Source: Serratia quinivorans
GTDB lineage: Bacteria > Pseudomonadota > Gammaproteobacteria > Enterobacterales > Enterobacteriaceae
Direction of reading: 5' to 3'
NCBI RefSeq assembly: GCF_946227985.1
Contig: NZ_CAMKGL010000001.1
Span: 868,001-932,000, forward strand
DNA: 64,000 nucleotides
Program-made: the position numbers and the translations under genes
The notes under the pieces: model-generated
The model's input: the letters and a program-made list of their open reading frames with translations, nothing else
Database searches by the model: none
Told to the model about the DNA's origin: nothing
Shown here: piece after piece, positions 1 through 9,557 of the stretch
Layout of the letters: each line of letters starts with the position of its first letter
Position numbering within the stretch: position 1 is the first letter of the stretch

Positions 1-181
1 TGAGAAATCCTGCCGCTATCAGGACTTTATGCAACCTCTGGTAGGCACTTTGCAGGAACTGATCTACCAGGCCAAGCAGAGCCGGGCGAGTATGGCATTT
101 CGCGGGTTACCGCCATCGCCTTCTGGCGGGGCGAAAAAACGCAAGAAAAGCGCCGGTAAGGCGCGGGAGAAAAGCGAATGA
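1..181 (+). CDS. topB: DNA topoisomerase III, C-terminal end (partial)
   Basis: This reading frame enters from the left edge (codons begin at base 2) and ends with TGA at 179-181, giving the last 59 residues. They contain [17 protein letters not shown] and FRGLPP and then a lysine-rich tail, which resembles the C-terminus of the type IA topoisomerase TopB. That enzyme decatenates and unlinks DNA, and its basic tail binds nucleic acid. The stop overlaps the next start as ATGA, so the two genes are translationally coupled. The assignment rests on the short tail plus the neighbourhood (ynjH and nudG lie near topB in E. coli). The catalytic domains are outside the window. Confidence 0.75.
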   Translation, partial: EKSCRYQDFMQPLVGTLQELIYQAKQSRASMAFRGLPPSPSGGAKKRKKSAGKAREKSE

Positions 182-471
182 ATCACGGCTTACTGTTGCT
201 GGCCGGTAGCGCACTGCTGATTTGCTCCACGGCGATGGCCAACCGTGGCGATGTCGATGTGGTGGTGCCCGTGTCGCCGGAGATCTGGGGGGCGGCAAAA
301 AACGCCGCGGCTCAACCCGCGGCACAACCTTGCAGTCGCTGCTGCATCTATCAGGATCAAAACTATTCTGAAGGGGCGGTACTCAAGGTGGAAGGGGAAG
401 CGTTGCAGTGCGTACGCGACCCCAACGTGGTGGGGACTAATCCGTTAATCTGGGTGCGCCTGAAGAAGTGA
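178..471 (+). CDS. ynjH: YnjH, DUF1496 family small exported protein
   Basis: A 97-residue protein with an N-terminal signal peptide (about residues 1-21, ending near TAMA). The mature part carries a cysteine cluster, [16 protein letters not shown], typical of DUF1496 proteins, and a C-terminal QCVRD motif. The start ATG overlaps the topB stop by one base step (ATGA). It is probably periplasmic, with cysteines that may form disulphides or bind a metal. Its function is unknown, and the name follows family likeness and position between topB and nudG. Confidence 0.8.
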   Translation: MNHGLLLLAGSALLICSTAMANRGDVDVVVPVSPEIWGAAKNAAAQPAAQPCSRCCIYQDQNYSEGAVLKVEGEALQCVRDPNVVGTNPLIWVRLKK

Positions 472-480
472 CGCTGTAAC

Positions 481-882
481 TCAGGATTCTGCCTGCAGTG
501 CGCTAATATAGGCGGTTAATAGCGGCACGTCCGCCGGAGCCAGGGGATAGTCAAATGCCTGTTCCGGCGCCAACCAGACAAAATCTGAATGACAGCGGTT
601 TTGTAAATCGCCGCTGAAGGTTTCAACCTGCCAGGCATGGAGCCGGATGATGCGCTCACTTTGCTGCCACTGGTTGCTGGCGACATAGCGGCCAACATTG
701 GCCACAATTCCCAACTCTTCGTCCAGTTCACGCGTCAGTGCCTGTGGCTGGCTCTCGCCTGCCTCAACCTTGCCGCCAGGAAACTCCCACAGCCCTGCCT
801 GATCGCTGTCAGCATTACGCTGCGCCAAAAGAATTTTGCCATTTCTTTCAATGATGGCGGCGACGACATCGATAATTTTCAT
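481..882 (-). CDS. nudG: NudG, pyrimidine (deoxy)nucleotide pyrophosphohydrolase (Nudix)
   Basis: A 133-residue Nudix hydrolase. The Nudix box is complete at residues 37-59 (GGKVEAGE through RELDEELGI, fitting GX5EX7REUXEEXGU), so the metal-binding glutamates are present. The E. coli homologue hydrolyses CTP, 5-methyl-dCTP and oxidised pyrimidine nucleotides to monophosphates, a house-cleaning role. The start at 882 gives MKIIDVVAAIIERNGKILLA, which matches the family start. The frame stays open further upstream, but the extra residues (MTQPRPLPGF...) do not resemble the family. It lies 45 bp downstream of xthA on the same strand, so two oxidative-damage functions probably share a transcript. 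Confidence 0.93.
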   Translation of the reverse strand: MKIIDVVAAIIERNGKILLAQRNADSDQAGLWEFPGGKVEAGESQPQALTRELDEELGIVANVGRYVASNQWQQSERIIRLHAWQVETFSGDLQNRCHSDFVWLAPEQAFDYPLAPADVPLLTAYISALQAES

Positions 883-927
883 AGGTACCACATAGCGAAA
901 CCCCGGCAATGGCCGGGGTTGGGTCAA

Positions 928-1734
928 TTACAGCGAGAATTCCGCCCAGACTGGCGCGTGATCCGACGGTTTTTCCATCCCGCGGATCTGATAATCGATG
1001 CCGGTGGCGGTGCAGCGTGCGGCCAATGGCGTGCTGGCCAGCAGCAGATCGATACGCAGACCCCGGTTTTCATCGAAACCGCGTGAACGGTAGTCGAACC
1101 ACGAGAATTGATCGTTACGTTCCGGGTTAGCCTGGCGGTAGGTATCGACCAGGCCCCAGTTCATCAGGCGATCCATCCATTCGCGCTCCTCCGGCAGGAA
1201 GGAGCACTTACCGGTACGCAGCCAGCGTTTACGGCTTTCCTCGCCGATGCCGATATCGTAATCGCTTGGGCTGATATTCACGTCACCCATCACCAGTACC
1301 GGTGAGTCCACCGACATTTGCTGCTCCAGATAGTTTTGCAAATCCTGATAGAAGCGAGTCTTGGCGGGGAATTTGATCGGATGGTCACGGCTTTCACCCT
1401 GCGGGAAGTAGCCATTGATTACCGTCAGCGTGCCTTGCGGCGTAGCCAGATCGGCCATGATGATGCGCCGCTGTGCGTCTTCATCATCGGTAGGGAAACC
1501 ACGGCGCACGGCAAGCGGCTTTTCTTTGGTTAGCAACGCCACGCCATAATGACCTTTTTGGCCGTGATAGAACACGTGATAGCCATGCTGGCTGACTTCT
1601 TCCAGCGGGAACATGTCATCGTGAACTTTTGTTTCCTGCAGGCCGATCACGTCGGGTTGGTGCTGTTCGATGATCGCGGCCAGTTGGTGCGGACGCGCAC
1701 GCAGTCCATTGATATTAAAAGAGACAAACTTCAT
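928..1734 (-). CDS. xthA: Exodeoxyribonuclease III (AP endonuclease)
   Basis: A 268-residue protein, the same length as E. coli ExoIII. It is the main apurinic/apyrimidinic endonuclease and 3'-5' exonuclease of base-excision repair. Catalytic residues of the exonuclease-endonuclease-phosphatase fold are visible: Glu34 in LQETK, the Asp/Asn pair in [10 protein letters not shown] (about 151/153), and His259 in the terminal SDHAPVW. The start is placed at 1734 ([15 protein letters not shown]), because the frame's upstream extension runs into the next gene and has no family likeness. nudG follows on the same strand. Confidence 0.96.
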   Translation of the reverse strand: MKFVSFNINGLRARPHQLAAIIEQHQPDVIGLQETKVHDDMFPLEEVSQHGYHVFYHGQKGHYGVALLTKEKPLAVRRGFPTDDEDAQRRIIMADLATPQGTLTVINGYFPQGESRDHPIKFPAKTRFYQDLQNYLEQQMSVDSPVLVMGDVNISPSDYDIGIGEESRKRWLRTGKCSFLPEEREWMDRLMNWGLVDTYRQANPERNDQFSWFDYRSRGFDENRGLRIDLLLASTPLAARCTATGIDYQIRGMEKPSDHAPVWAEFSL

Positions 1735-1837
1735 GAGCGGTGCCGTTTTTACAAGAAAAATGTGTTGAGATAGTAGCAGAGTTTGACCAGAAATGTAACG
1801 CAGGCCAGCGGCATCAGGCCGCCGGCGGCAAGCAGAA

Positions 1838-2410
1838 TTATTTTGCCCAGCGGTCGTAAGTCTTGGGCTGATAGTCGTCAAATTGCTGCAGCAGGGTTTG
1901 CGCTGACTCACTGATGTGCATGGTGCCCAGATAGTCATGGCGCATAAAGCCCTGATCGGCCACGTGCTGCAGGAAACTGTTTAGCGGACGATAGAACCCG
2001 TTCACGTCCAGCAGGCCAACCGGTTTACTGTGATAGCCGATCTGGCCCCAGGTCCAGATTTCAAACAGTTCCTCCAGGGTACCTATGCCGCCGGGCAGGG
2101 CAATAAAACCGTCTGCGAGAGCTGCCATGCGCGCCTTACGGGTGTGCATGTCCGGAACCACTTCCAGTTCGGTCAGGCCACGGTGTGCGGTTTCTGCTTC
2201 TACCAGCCGTTCAGGAATAATGCCCACGGCCTCACCACCGGCGGCAAGCACGGCATCAGCCACAATGCCCATCAATCCTTTTTTGCCGCCGCCATAGATT
2301 AGGCGTCGGCCCTGAGCGGCAAGCGTTTGACCTAATTGCCGCGCATTCTCGGCATAAGCAGGATTAACGCCTTCGCTGGCACCACAAAAAACGCAGATAT
2401 TGTTACGCAT
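1838..2410 (-). CDS. LOG-family nucleotide 5'-monophosphate phosphoribohydrolase
   Basis: A 190-residue LOG/lysine-decarboxylase-like protein (TIGR00730 type). It has the N-terminal VFCGASEG and [10 protein letters not shown] nucleotide-binding segments, the paired [23 protein letters not shown] region and the hallmark PGGxGTxxE motif (PGGIGTLEE), which carries the catalytic glutamate. Family members cleave N-glycosidic bonds of nucleoside monophosphates; plant homologues activate cytokinins, while the bacterial substrate is often AMP or another purine nucleotide. The gene stands alone on the minus strand, 103 bp before xthA. Its exact substrate cannot be read from the sequence. Confidence 0.88.
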   Translation of the reverse strand: MRNNICVFCGASEGVNPAYAENARQLGQTLAAQGRRLIYGGGKKGLMGIVADAVLAAGGEAVGIIPERLVEAETAHRGLTELEVVPDMHTRKARMAALADGFIALPGGIGTLEELFEIWTWGQIGYHSKPVGLLDVNGFYRPLNSFLQHVADQGFMRHDYLGTMHISESAQTLLQQFDDYQPKTYDRWAK

Positions 2411-2532
2411 GCACTTTCTTCCTTACTGCATTAAAGAAGTCAGTGGTATAGCGAATTGTTGACCGGAGTTCAAGTTGAGGATGCGCTGAATGGTTAAGGG
2501 AATTGATAAATGATGAACGGAGAGAGTGATGG

Positions 2533-2574
2533 AATGCTGTCAGGTTTGATTTGATTCTGGGGAGTATATAAGGA
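2533..2574 (-). repeat. Truncated third copy of the tRNA-Tyr-associated 171-bp repeat
   Basis: This stretch matches the distal 42 bases of the adjoining 171-bp units (CTGTCAGGTTTGATTTGATT and the following GGGGAGTATATAAGGA), but the rest of a unit is missing. It marks the far end of the tyrosine tRNA operon, read on the minus strand. Confidence 0.8.
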
Positions 2575-2745
2575 TGGTGGTGGGGGAAGGATTATTCGTC
2601 GCAGTGCGACTCACCCTTCGGGCCGCGCTGAAGCGCGTTGTCTCACTGGGTGAGACTCGAACCTTGTCGAAGCTTCTTATCCCTCCCCGTAAGGAGCGAT
2701 ATGGATGCTGTCAGGTTTGATTTGATTCTGGGGAGTAGATAAAGA
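2575..2745 (-). repeat. 171-bp tRNA-Tyr-derived repeat, unit 2
   Basis: The unit starts on the plus strand with 19 bases identical to the 3' end of the adjacent tRNA-Tyr gene, including CCA (2575-2593, TGGTGGTGGGGGAAGGATT). The rest contains two perfect small hairpins (CGCGC-TTCA-GCGCG type and GTCTCAC-type) and a T-arm-like GGTTCGAGTC on the minus strand. It is near-identical to the unit at 2746-2916. The organisation matches the rtT repeats of the E. coli tyrT operon, where an RNA of about this length is released during tRNA processing. Confidence 0.88.
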
Positions 2746-2916
2746 TGGTGGTGGGGGAAGGATTATTCGTCGCAATGCGACTCACCCTCCGGGCCGCGCT
2801 GAAGCGCGTTGTCTCACTGCGTGAGACTCGAACCTTGTCGAAGCTTCTTATCCCTCCCCGTAAGGAGCGATATGGATACTGTCAGGTTTGATTTGATTCT
2901 GGGGAATATATAAGGA
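2746..2916 (-). repeat. 171-bp tRNA-Tyr-derived repeat, unit 1
   Basis: This is the first repeat unit downstream of the second tRNA-Tyr gene. The 19-base tRNA 3'-end copy is at 2746-2764, exactly 171 bp from the copy at 2575 and 171 bp from the tRNA end at 2917. Because each unit ends with a mimic of the mature tRNA 3' end, RNases that process the tRNA could also cut the trailer into unit-length RNAs. That is an inference from E. coli rtT RNA; no cleavage can be seen here. Confidence 0.88.
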
Positions 2917-3001
<85 letters not shown>

Positions 3002-3194
3002 ATGGTATTCATGGTTTTACTTATTTTTAACAGGAGATCGGCTAGATTCCTGTGGTGCTTCGTCTGAAGGATTACCGCGCTGAAGCGCGTTGTCTCGCTG
3101 CGCTCGGCTCGAACCTTATCGAAGCTTCTCATCCTCTCCCTCAGTGTTTTATGTAGCTTCAGCTTTCGCTGTGCTCTCATCAACAGAGAGAAGA
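3002..3194 (-). other. Spacer between the two tRNA-Tyr genes, related to the repeats
   Basis: This 193-bp spacer contains no gene. It shares with the downstream 171-bp repeats a segment including CCGCGCTGAAGCGCGTTGTC and CTCGAACCTTATCGAAGCTT (plus strand). The spacer and the repeats therefore probably arose from the same tandem duplication, with each tRNA once followed by the same trailer. Confidence 0.7.
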
Positions 3195-3279
<85 letters not shown>

Positions 3280-3322
3280 ACTGGCCTTGCTTGCGAAACG
3301 TCTGTCTCGGTAAGCGGGGCGC

Positions 3323-3350
3323 ATCATATCAAATGAAACGGGCGTGTAAA
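3323..3350 (-). promoter_or_regulatory. Promoter of the tyrosine tRNA operon
   Basis: Read on the minus strand, a -35 box TTTACA (3345-3350) and a -10 box TATGAT (3323-3328) are separated by 16 bp. They are followed by the GC-rich discriminator GCGCCCC. The arrangement and much of the sequence equal the E. coli tyrT promoter, the model for stringent control. FIS sites would lie upstream, within the 3' end of purU, and are not assigned here. Confidence 0.85.
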
Positions 3351-3437
3351 GCATTGAAATGCAGAAAATGAATCGTTTGCCGATTTTTTACTCGTGGCGG
3401 CGCATCCCTGAACGAAAGGCACCGCTTTCTTGAGCAA

Positions 3438-4286
3438 TTACAGGATAACCGTCCGGTTGCCGTAGACAAATACCCGCTGCGCCAACACATGGTACAGTGC
3501 GCGGCTGAGCGCATTTTTCTCTACGTCTCGTCCGGCACGCATCATATCTTCAGCCGAATAGGTGTGATCAACATGAATCACGTCCTGCATGATGATTGGG
3601 CCTTCGTCCAGATTATCGTTAACGTAATGAGCAGTAGCGCCGATGATTTTTACCCCGCGCTCGTATGCCTGATGGTAAGGGCGTGCACCGATAAAGGCAG
3701 GCAGGAATGAGTGGTGGATATTGATCACCTGGTTTGGATAGTGCTGTACGAATGCTGGCGTTAGGACGCGCATGTATTTGGCCAGCACCACGTAATCTGG
3801 CTGATACTGATCGATCTGGGCCATCATTTTCTGATCGTGTTGATCGCGTGTCAGGCCTTCATGGCTGACGAGGTGGAACGGGATATCGAAACGCTCCACC
3901 AGCGTTTGCAGCGTATCGTGGTTACCGATAACCGCCGCAATCTCCACATCCAGACCGCCGTAAGCGCTTTTCATCAGCAAGTCGCCCAGGCAATGCGCTT
4001 CTTTGGTCACCAACACCACAATACGACGCCGGCCGGAGTTATGCAGTTCACGGACCGAACCCACCGGCAGTGCACTGTCGAGATCCGCCAGCAATGTAGT
4101 GTCGTTAAAAATGCCTTCCAGTTCGGTACGCATAAAGAAGCGGCCGGTGCGGTGATCAACGAACTCATTGTTCTGAACAATGTTGAGTTCATGTTTGTAG
4201 CAAATATTGGTGATCTTGGCGATCAGGCCTTTGGCATCCGGACAAATGGTGCGCAAAACTTTTCTTTGTACATTTTGGTGTGGCAT
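3438..4286 (-). CDS. purU: Formyltetrahydrofolate deformylase
   Basis: A 282-residue protein with an N-terminal ACT domain (about residues 7-85, RTICPDAKGLIAKITNICY) and a C-terminal formyltransferase-type hydrolase domain. The catalytic Asn-His-Asp set is visible in NIHHSFLPAF and NDNLDEGPII. It hydrolyses 10-formyl-THF to formate and THF, supplying formate for PurT and balancing one-carbon units. The ACT domain senses methionine and glycine in E. coli. The adjacent tyrosine tRNA operon and ychJ repeat the E. coli order. Confidence 0.96.
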   Translation of the reverse strand: MPHQNVQRKVLRTICPDAKGLIAKITNICYKHELNIVQNNEFVDHRTGRFFMRTELEGIFNDTTLLADLDSALPVGSVRELHNSGRRRIVVLVTKEAHCLGDLLMKSAYGGLDVEIAAVIGNHDTLQTLVERFDIPFHLVSHEGLTRDQHDQKMMAQIDQYQPDYVVLAKYMRVLTPAFVQHYPNQVINIHHSFLPAFIGARPYHQAYERGVKIIGATAHYVNDNLDEGPIIMQDVIHVDHTYSAEDMMRAGRDVEKNALSRALYHVLAQRVFVYGNRTVIL

Positions 4287-4412
4287 GGGAGTGAGGATCC
4301 TGTCTGATACTGAACGTCCTGTCTTTGCAGGCGAGAGTTTTTATCATCTATATCTTCAAGCGGCGACTCGATGGTGAGCCGCTTGAAGTCTTTTGGTTAC
4401 CTTGAGCCTCGG

Positions 4413-4877
4413 CTAGCGTCCGCAGCATTTTTTATATTTTTTCCCTGAGCCGCAGGGACAAATTGCATTTCTGCCGGGTTGGGGTTTGGTTCCGTCAATA
4501 TAATACCAGCGTTGGTCAAGTTGAAGGAAGCGTGAACGCTCGTGCATCGCCTGGTGCTCACCGGTGTTGCCATCGACGAATCGGGCAATGAACTCGACAA
4601 ACCCTTCCCCGGTCTCATGGCCCTGTTTTTCTTCAACCACCGTCAGACCCAGCCATTCGGTATTCTTGAAACTGTCGACGATCGCGTTGCGCCATTCCGA
4701 TGCATGACAGTCGGGATGCCAGGTAGCAATCAGATAATCCACGTTGTGTTTTACGTACGCGCTAAAGCGCGAACGCATTAATTGTCCGGGTGTTGCCGGC
4801 GTTTGAGTGCCGTTGACGTAGGGTTCGCAGCATGCGCTATACTCCAGTCCGTTACCGCAGGGGCATAATTCGGGCAA
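4413..4877 (-). CDS. ychJ: YchJ, SEC-C motif protein
   Basis: A 154-residue protein with a zinc-binding SEC-C-type motif at each end: CPCGNGLEYSACC near the N-terminus and CPCGSGKKYKKCC at the C-terminus. Between them is an NTF2-like segment (LMRSRFSAYVKHNVDYLIATWH). It belongs to the UPF0225/YchJ family and its biochemical role is not established. It is divergent from rssA, with 142 bp between the starts. The same ychJ-rssA arrangement occurs in E. coli. Confidence 0.9.
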   Translation of the reverse strand: MPELCPCGNGLEYSACCEPYVNGTQTPATPGQLMRSRFSAYVKHNVDYLIATWHPDCHASEWRNAIVDSFKNTEWLGLTVVEEKQGHETGEGFVEFIARFVDGNTGEHQAMHERSRFLQLDQRWYYIDGTKPQPGRNAICPCGSGKKYKKCCGR

Positions 4878-5019
4878 GGTGACTCCTCAAATGGCCGGAA
4901 CGAAATGAACGGGCCGATGCCGAAAGTGATTTAGCGCATATGTTACCTAACATCATTCAACCCTGACAATCTACGCTGACGTTAGGGGCGAAACAATTCA
5001 GCGAAAAAGGGCGATGACT

Positions 5020-5925
5020 ATGCGAAAAATTAAGGTTGGATTGGCATTGGGCGCAGGGTCGGCTAAAGGCTGGGCACATATTGGCGTGATCAATGCACTA
5101 AAGAAGTTGGGTGTTGAAGTCGATATAGTAGCCGGTTGTTCGGTTGGCGCATTGGTAGGGGCTGCTTTTGCCAGTCACCGTCTGCCGGCCATGGAAACCT
5201 GGGTGCGTTCATTCAGCTATTGGGATGTGATCCGTTTGATGGATTTATCCTGGCAACGTGGTGGATTGTTGCGTGGTGAACGGGTGTTTAATGCGGTAGG
5301 GCAGTTGTTGAAGATCGATGATATCGCCGAGTGTTCATTGAAGTTTGGTGCCGTGGCGACCAATCTGAGTACCGGACGGGAACTGTGGCTGACCGAAGGT
5401 GACATTCATCAAGCGGTGCGCGCGTCATGCAGCATGCCTGGCCTGTTGGCGCCGGTGTGGTTTGACGGTTATTGGCTGGTGGACGGTGCAGTGGTGAATC
5501 CGGTACCTATCTCCTTGACCCGGGCGCTGGGGGCCGACATTGTTATCGCCGTTGACTTGCAACATGATGCCCATCTGATGCAGCAGGACTTGTTCTCGGT
5601 ACGCAGTCCAGATATGGACGCGACAAAAGATCTCCCTGCCCGTAACTGGCGAGGACGATTAAGGGAACGCATCAGCAAAATGACCACCAGAAAACCTAAT
5701 TTCACGCCAACGGCGATGGAAATTATGGGAACCTCTATTCAGGTGCTGGAAAATAGATTGAAACGCAACCGCATGGCGGGCGATCCGCCGGATGTGTTGA
5801 TCCAACCCTATTGTCCGCAGATTTCAACGTTGGATTTCCATCGCGCCGAAGAGGCGATTGAAGCCGGCAGACTGGCGGTTGAAAAACAGCTGGATAAACT
5901 GTTGCCCTTGATAAAAAACAAATAA
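5020..5925 (+). CDS. rssA: RssA, patatin-like phospholipase-family protein
   Basis: A 301-residue patatin-like protein. It shows the glycine-rich oxyanion loop LGAGSAKGWAHIG, the nucleophile elbow GCSVG (serine about residue 41) and the DGAVVNPVP segment carrying the dyad aspartate. The start is set at 5020 (MRKIKVG): an AAGG at 5007-5010 is well spaced for it and too close for the ATG at 5014, and 5020 gives the E. coli length. It lies just upstream of rssB on the same strand, as in E. coli. The physiological substrate is unknown. Confidence 0.92.
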   Translation: MRKIKVGLALGAGSAKGWAHIGVINALKKLGVEVDIVAGCSVGALVGAAFASHRLPAMETWVRSFSYWDVIRLMDLSWQRGGLLRGERVFNAVGQLLKIDDIAECSLKFGAVATNLSTGRELWLTEGDIHQAVRASCSMPGLLAPVWFDGYWLVDGAVVNPVPISLTRALGADIVIAVDLQHDAHLMQQDLFSVRSPDMDATKDLPARNWRGRLRERISKMTTRKPNFTPTAMEIMGTSIQVLENRLKRNRMAGDPPDVLIQPYCPQISTLDFHRAEEAIEAGRLAVEKQLDKLLPLIKNK

Positions 5926-6030
5926 TTTACGGTTCTTGACTACATAACCTGCGATGGGAGCAATTTCCGACAGGCATAAAAGGTCTTTTTGAGCCACTAT
6001 TACACTATGAAAAGGGAAGAGGCTCGGCTG

Positions 6031-7044
6031 ATGGCACTACCATTGACTCACAAGCGCATTTTGGTCGTTGAGGACGAGCTGGTTTTTCGTTCCGTGCTTG
6101 TTGGCTATTTGAAATCGCTGGGAGCGGAAACCAGCGAGGCTCCCAATGGTTTGCAGGCGTTGAGTCTGGTGGATGACGTTCATCCCGATTTAATCCTGTG
6201 CGATCTGGCGATGCCGGAAATGGATGGGATTGAGTTTGTCGAACATCTGCGGCTGCAAGGTGTGCAAACTCCGGTGTTGGTGATTTCGGCTACCGATAAA
6301 ATGGCGGATATCGCCAAGATGTTGCGGTTAGGCGTTCAGGACGTGTTGTTAAAACCGGTGACCGACCTTAATCGTCTCCGTGAAGCGGTGTTGGGGTGTC
6401 TGTATCCCAATATGTTCACGTCGCCGGCCATTGAGGAAGTGGAACTGTTCCAGGACTGGGATGCGCTGAGTAAAAATCCTTCCGAAGCGGTGAAGTTGCT
6501 CAAGCAGTTACAACCACCGGTTCAGCAAACCGTGGCTCATTGCCGGATTAATTATCGGCAATTAACCACCAGCGAGAACCCGGGATTGGTGTTGGATATT
6601 GCGGCACTGTCGGATAAGGACCTGGCGTTCTATTGTCTGGATGTGACCCGCGCAGGAGATAATGGCGTATTGGCGGCACTGCTGCTGCGCGCATTATTTA
6701 ATGGATTGTTGCAAGACCATTTAGCTAATCAGCGTCATCGGCTGCCGCAAATGAGCACATTGTTAAAGCAGGTTAATCAATTATTACGACAAGGCAAGCT
6801 GGAAGGGCAATTTCCACTGCTGGTCGGTTATTATCACACCGAATATAAAAACCTGATCCTGGTCTCCGCCGGCCTGCATGCCAATGTAAATACCGGTGAT
6901 AATCAAATTCAACTGAGCAACGGTGTGCCACTGGGAACGTTAGGTGCGACGTACATGAATCAAATCAGCCAGCACTGTGCTGCCTGGCAATGTCAGGTTT
7001 GGGGCTCGGGTGGCAGGCTACGCTTGATGCTCAGTGCTGAATAA
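6031..7044 (+). CDS. rssB: RssB, response-regulator adaptor for RpoS degradation
   Basis: A 337-residue protein equal in length to E. coli RssB. The receiver domain (about 8-125) has the acidic pocket at Glu14/Asp15, the phospho-acceptor Asp58 (ILCDLAMPEMDG) and Lys in LLKPV. The C-terminal half is a degenerate PP2C-like phosphatase domain (LVLDIAALSDKDLAFYCLDVTRAG...). RssB delivers sigma-S to ClpXP. The start at 6031 (MALPLTHKRILVVEDE) follows AAGAGG, while the upstream in-frame codons are not family-like. It lies 105 bp after rssA. Confidence 0.95.
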   Translation: MALPLTHKRILVVEDELVFRSVLVGYLKSLGAETSEAPNGLQALSLVDDVHPDLILCDLAMPEMDGIEFVEHLRLQGVQTPVLVISATDKMADIAKMLRLGVQDVLLKPVTDLNRLREAVLGCLYPNMFTSPAIEEVELFQDWDALSKNPSEAVKLLKQLQPPVQQTVAHCRINYRQLTTSENPGLVLDIAALSDKDLAFYCLDVTRAGDNGVLAALLLRALFNGLLQDHLANQRHRLPQMSTLLKQVNQLLRQGKLEGQFPLLVGYYHTEYKNLILVSAGLHANVNTGDNQIQLSNGVPLGTLGATYMNQISQHCAAWQCQVWGSGGRLRLMLSAE

Positions 7045-7174
7045 TCCGCCCTGGTCAAAATAGTATTTGAAATTAATATATTTGAGATGCTTATTTTTAC
7101 CTCGGTTAGTCCATTGGGTAATTTTCCTAAAGTTTTTCTATTTGTGCTGCGGTTAATGCCAGTCAGTCATAAGC

Positions 7175-7183
7175 TGGTATACT
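7175..7183 (+). promoter_or_regulatory. Candidate extended -10 promoter for galU
   Basis: TGGTATACT is an extended -10 element (TGn plus TATACT at 7178-7183), 60 bp before the galU start. No good -35 box is spaced for it, which is usual for extended -10 promoters. It is called from sequence pattern only. Confidence 0.5.
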
Positions 7184-7243
7184 CCGAGGGTTTTTGTATG
7201 GCGGATGAAGCTCATAAACTGAGCGCTATTAAGAGAGGAAATA

Positions 7244-8161
7244 ATGCCTGCTGTAAATCGTAAAGTCAGAAAGGCGGTGATCCCGGTTGCAGGCTTGGGA
7301 ACACGGATGCTACCGGCGACAAAAGCCATTCCAAAAGAAATGCTGCCGCTGGTCGACAAACCCTTGATCCAATACGTTGTTAATGAGTGTATTGCGGCAG
7401 GGATTAACGAAATTGTGTTGGTTACCCATTCCTCCAAGAATTCGATCGAAAACCATTTCGATACCAGTTTTGAATTGGAAGCGATGCTGGAAAAGCGCGT
7501 TAAACGCCAGTTGCTCGATGAAGTGCAGTCTATCTGTCCCAAGGGCGTTACCGTAATGCAGGTGCGTCAGGGGGTGGCTAAAGGGCTGGGGCACGCGATC
7601 ATGTGTGCTTATCCACTGGTGGGTGACGAACCGGTGGCGGTGATTTTGCCGGACGTGATCCTCGATGAGTACAGCGCCGATCTGAAAAAAGACAATCTGC
7701 ACGAAATGCTGCAGCGCTTTGAACAAACCGGTATCAGCCAGATTATGGTTGAACCTGTGCCGCATAAAGATGTTGGCAACTATGGCGTGGCCGACTGCAA
7801 AGGGTATCAGCTGCAGCCGGGCGAAAGCGCCCCGATGGTCAGTGTGGTAGAGAAACCTTCGCCGGATGAAGCCCCTTCCAACCTGGCCATTGTTGGCCGT
7901 TATGTGCTCTCCGCCGATATCTGGCCGCTGCTGTCGAAAACCCCTCCGGGTGCGGGTGGTGAAATCCAGCTGACCGACAGCATTGAAATGCTGATGCAGC
8001 AAGAGGCGGTAGAGGCGTATCACCTGAAAGGGATCAGCCATGATTGCGGCAACAAGCTGGGTTATATGCAGGCATTTGTCGAATATGGCATGCGCCATGC
8101 TGGGCTGGGCCAAGAGTTCACTCAGTGGTTGAAGCAGTTATTGGCCGCTGATAAAAAATAA
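7244..8161 (+). CDS. galU: UTP-glucose-1-phosphate uridylyltransferase
   Basis: A 305-residue nucleotidyltransferase making UDP-glucose from UTP and glucose-1-phosphate. The signature [20 protein letters not shown] is present near the N-terminus, along with the sugar-binding VEKP and GEIQLTD segments. UDP-glucose feeds LPS core, osmoregulated glucans, trehalose and, through the next two genes, UDP-uronic acids. An AGAGAGGAA ribosome-binding sequence precedes the ATG. It is followed after 43 bp by ugd and then the epimerase, forming an operon that ends at 10591-10613. Confidence 0.97.
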   Translation: MPAVNRKVRKAVIPVAGLGTRMLPATKAIPKEMLPLVDKPLIQYVVNECIAAGINEIVLVTHSSKNSIENHFDTSFELEAMLEKRVKRQLLDEVQSICPKGVTVMQVRQGVAKGLGHAIMCAYPLVGDEPVAVILPDVILDEYSADLKKDNLHEMLQRFEQTGISQIMVEPVPHKDVGNYGVADCKGYQLQPGESAPMVSVVEKPSPDEAPSNLAIVGRYVLSADIWPLLSKTPPGAGGEIQLTDSIEMLMQQEAVEAYHLKGISHDCGNKLGYMQAFVEYGMRHAGLGQEFTQWLKQLLAADKK

Positions 8162-8204
8162 TTTATTCATCTTTCGTCTTAATTTGAAAAACTAGGATTT
8201 TCCC

Positions 8205-9548
8205 ATGAAAGTAACAGTTTTTGGTATTGGCTATGTTGGCCTGGTGCAGGCTGCGGTGTTGGCTGAAGTCGGCCACGACGTTATGTGTATTGATATAGAC
8301 GAGCGTAAAGTCGAAAACCTGAAGAAAGGGAATATCCCTATTTTTGAGCCAGGCCTGACGCCGTTGGTACAGCAAAACTATGAAGCGGGTCGCCTGCAGT
8401 TCACCACCGACGCTAAAGCCGGGGTTGAACATGGTGCCATTCAGTTCATTGCCGTGGGGACGCCACCGGATGAAGACGGCTCTGCCGACCTGAAGTATGT
8501 GACTGCCGTGGCCCGTACCATTGCAGAACACATGACCGATCGTAAAGTGGTGATCGATAAATCTACCGTGCCGGTCGGCACCGCAGACAAAGTCCGTCAG
8601 GTTATGGAAGAAACGCTGCGTAAACGCGGCAGCCAGATTCCTTTCGATGTGGTTTCCAACCCCGAGTTCCTGAAGGAAGGCGCGGCTGTAGCAGACTGTA
8701 TGCGTCCTGAACGCATCGTTATCGGTACCGATAACAAAGATGTGATTGAGCCTATTCGCGAGCTGTATGAGCCGTTCAACCGCAATCACGATCGCATGAT
8801 CATGATGGATATTCGTAGTGCTGAACTGACCAAGTATGCTGCCAACTGTATGCTGGCGACCAAAATCAGCTTTATGAATGAAATGTCTAATCTGGCCGAA
8901 ATGCTGGGTGCGGACATTGAGAAAGTGCGTCAGGGTATTGGTTCTGATTCTCGTATCGGCTATCACTTTATCTACCCAGGCTGCGGCTATGGTGGCTCCT
9001 GTTTCCCGAAAGACGTACAGGCTCTGATCCGCACGGCTGAGCATATCGGCTACCAGCCAAAACTGTTGCAAGCCGTAGAACAGGTTAACTATCAGCAAAA
9101 ATATAAGTTGACCAAGTTTATCAAGCATCACTTTGGTGAAGATCTGAAAGGTAAAACCTTTGCGCTGTGGGGGCTGGCATTCAAGCCAAATACCGACGAC
9201 ATGCGTGAAGCGTCCAGCCGAGTGTTGATGGAGCAACTGTGGGAAGCGGGCGCTACGGTTCAGGCGTACGACCCTGAAGCCATGAACGAAGTGCAGCGCA
9301 TCTACGGTCAGCGTGACGATCTTAAGCTGGTCGGTACCAAAGAAGCGGCGCTGCAGGGTGCTGACGCGCTGGTTATCTGTACCGAATGGCAGAATTTCCG
9401 CGCACCGGATTTCGACGTGATTAAAGGTTCGTTAAAGCAACCGGTGATCTTTGATGGTCGTAACCTGTTTGATCCTGAGCGCCTGGAAAGCCGTGGCTTT
9501 ACCTATTATGCGATTGGTCGCGGTGCCTCCATTCAGCCGGTTATTTAA
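8205..9548 (+). CDS. ugd: UDP-glucose 6-dehydrogenase
   Basis: A 447-residue NAD-dependent dehydrogenase oxidising UDP-glucose to UDP-glucuronate. It has the N-terminal Rossmann motif GIGYVG (7-12), the STVPVGT loop, and the catalytic cysteine at residue 266 in [12 protein letters not shown]. At 447 residues it is longer than the 388-residue E. coli Ugd and resembles the longer bacterial class found with polysaccharide genes. It lies between galU and a UDP-glucuronate epimerase, so the three genes convert glucose-1-phosphate to UDP-galacturonate. In E. coli this position, between galU and hns, has neither gene. Confidence 0.95.
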   Translation: MKVTVFGIGYVGLVQAAVLAEVGHDVMCIDIDERKVENLKKGNIPIFEPGLTPLVQQNYEAGRLQFTTDAKAGVEHGAIQFIAVGTPPDEDGSADLKYVTAVARTIAEHMTDRKVVIDKSTVPVGTADKVRQVMEETLRKRGSQIPFDVVSNPEFLKEGAAVADCMRPERIVIGTDNKDVIEPIRELYEPFNRNHDRMIMMDIRSAELTKYAANCMLATKISFMNEMSNLAEMLGADIEKVRQGIGSDSRIGYHFIYPGCGYGGSCFPKDVQALIRTAEHIGYQPKLLQAVEQVNYQQKYKLTKFIKHHFGEDLKGKTFALWGLAFKPNTDDMREASSRVLMEQLWEAGATVQAYDPEAMNEVQRIYGQRDDLKLVGTKEAALQGADALVICTEWQNFRAPDFDVIKGSLKQPVIFDGRNLFDPERLESRGFTYYAIGRGASIQPVI

Positions 9549-9557
9549 GGGATAAAT

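Noticed and set aside
8163-9236. 357-residue open frame antisense to ugd
   Set aside because: It is a complementary-strand shadow of ugd; it has no ribosome-binding sequence or family features, and ugd's protein is fully conserved.
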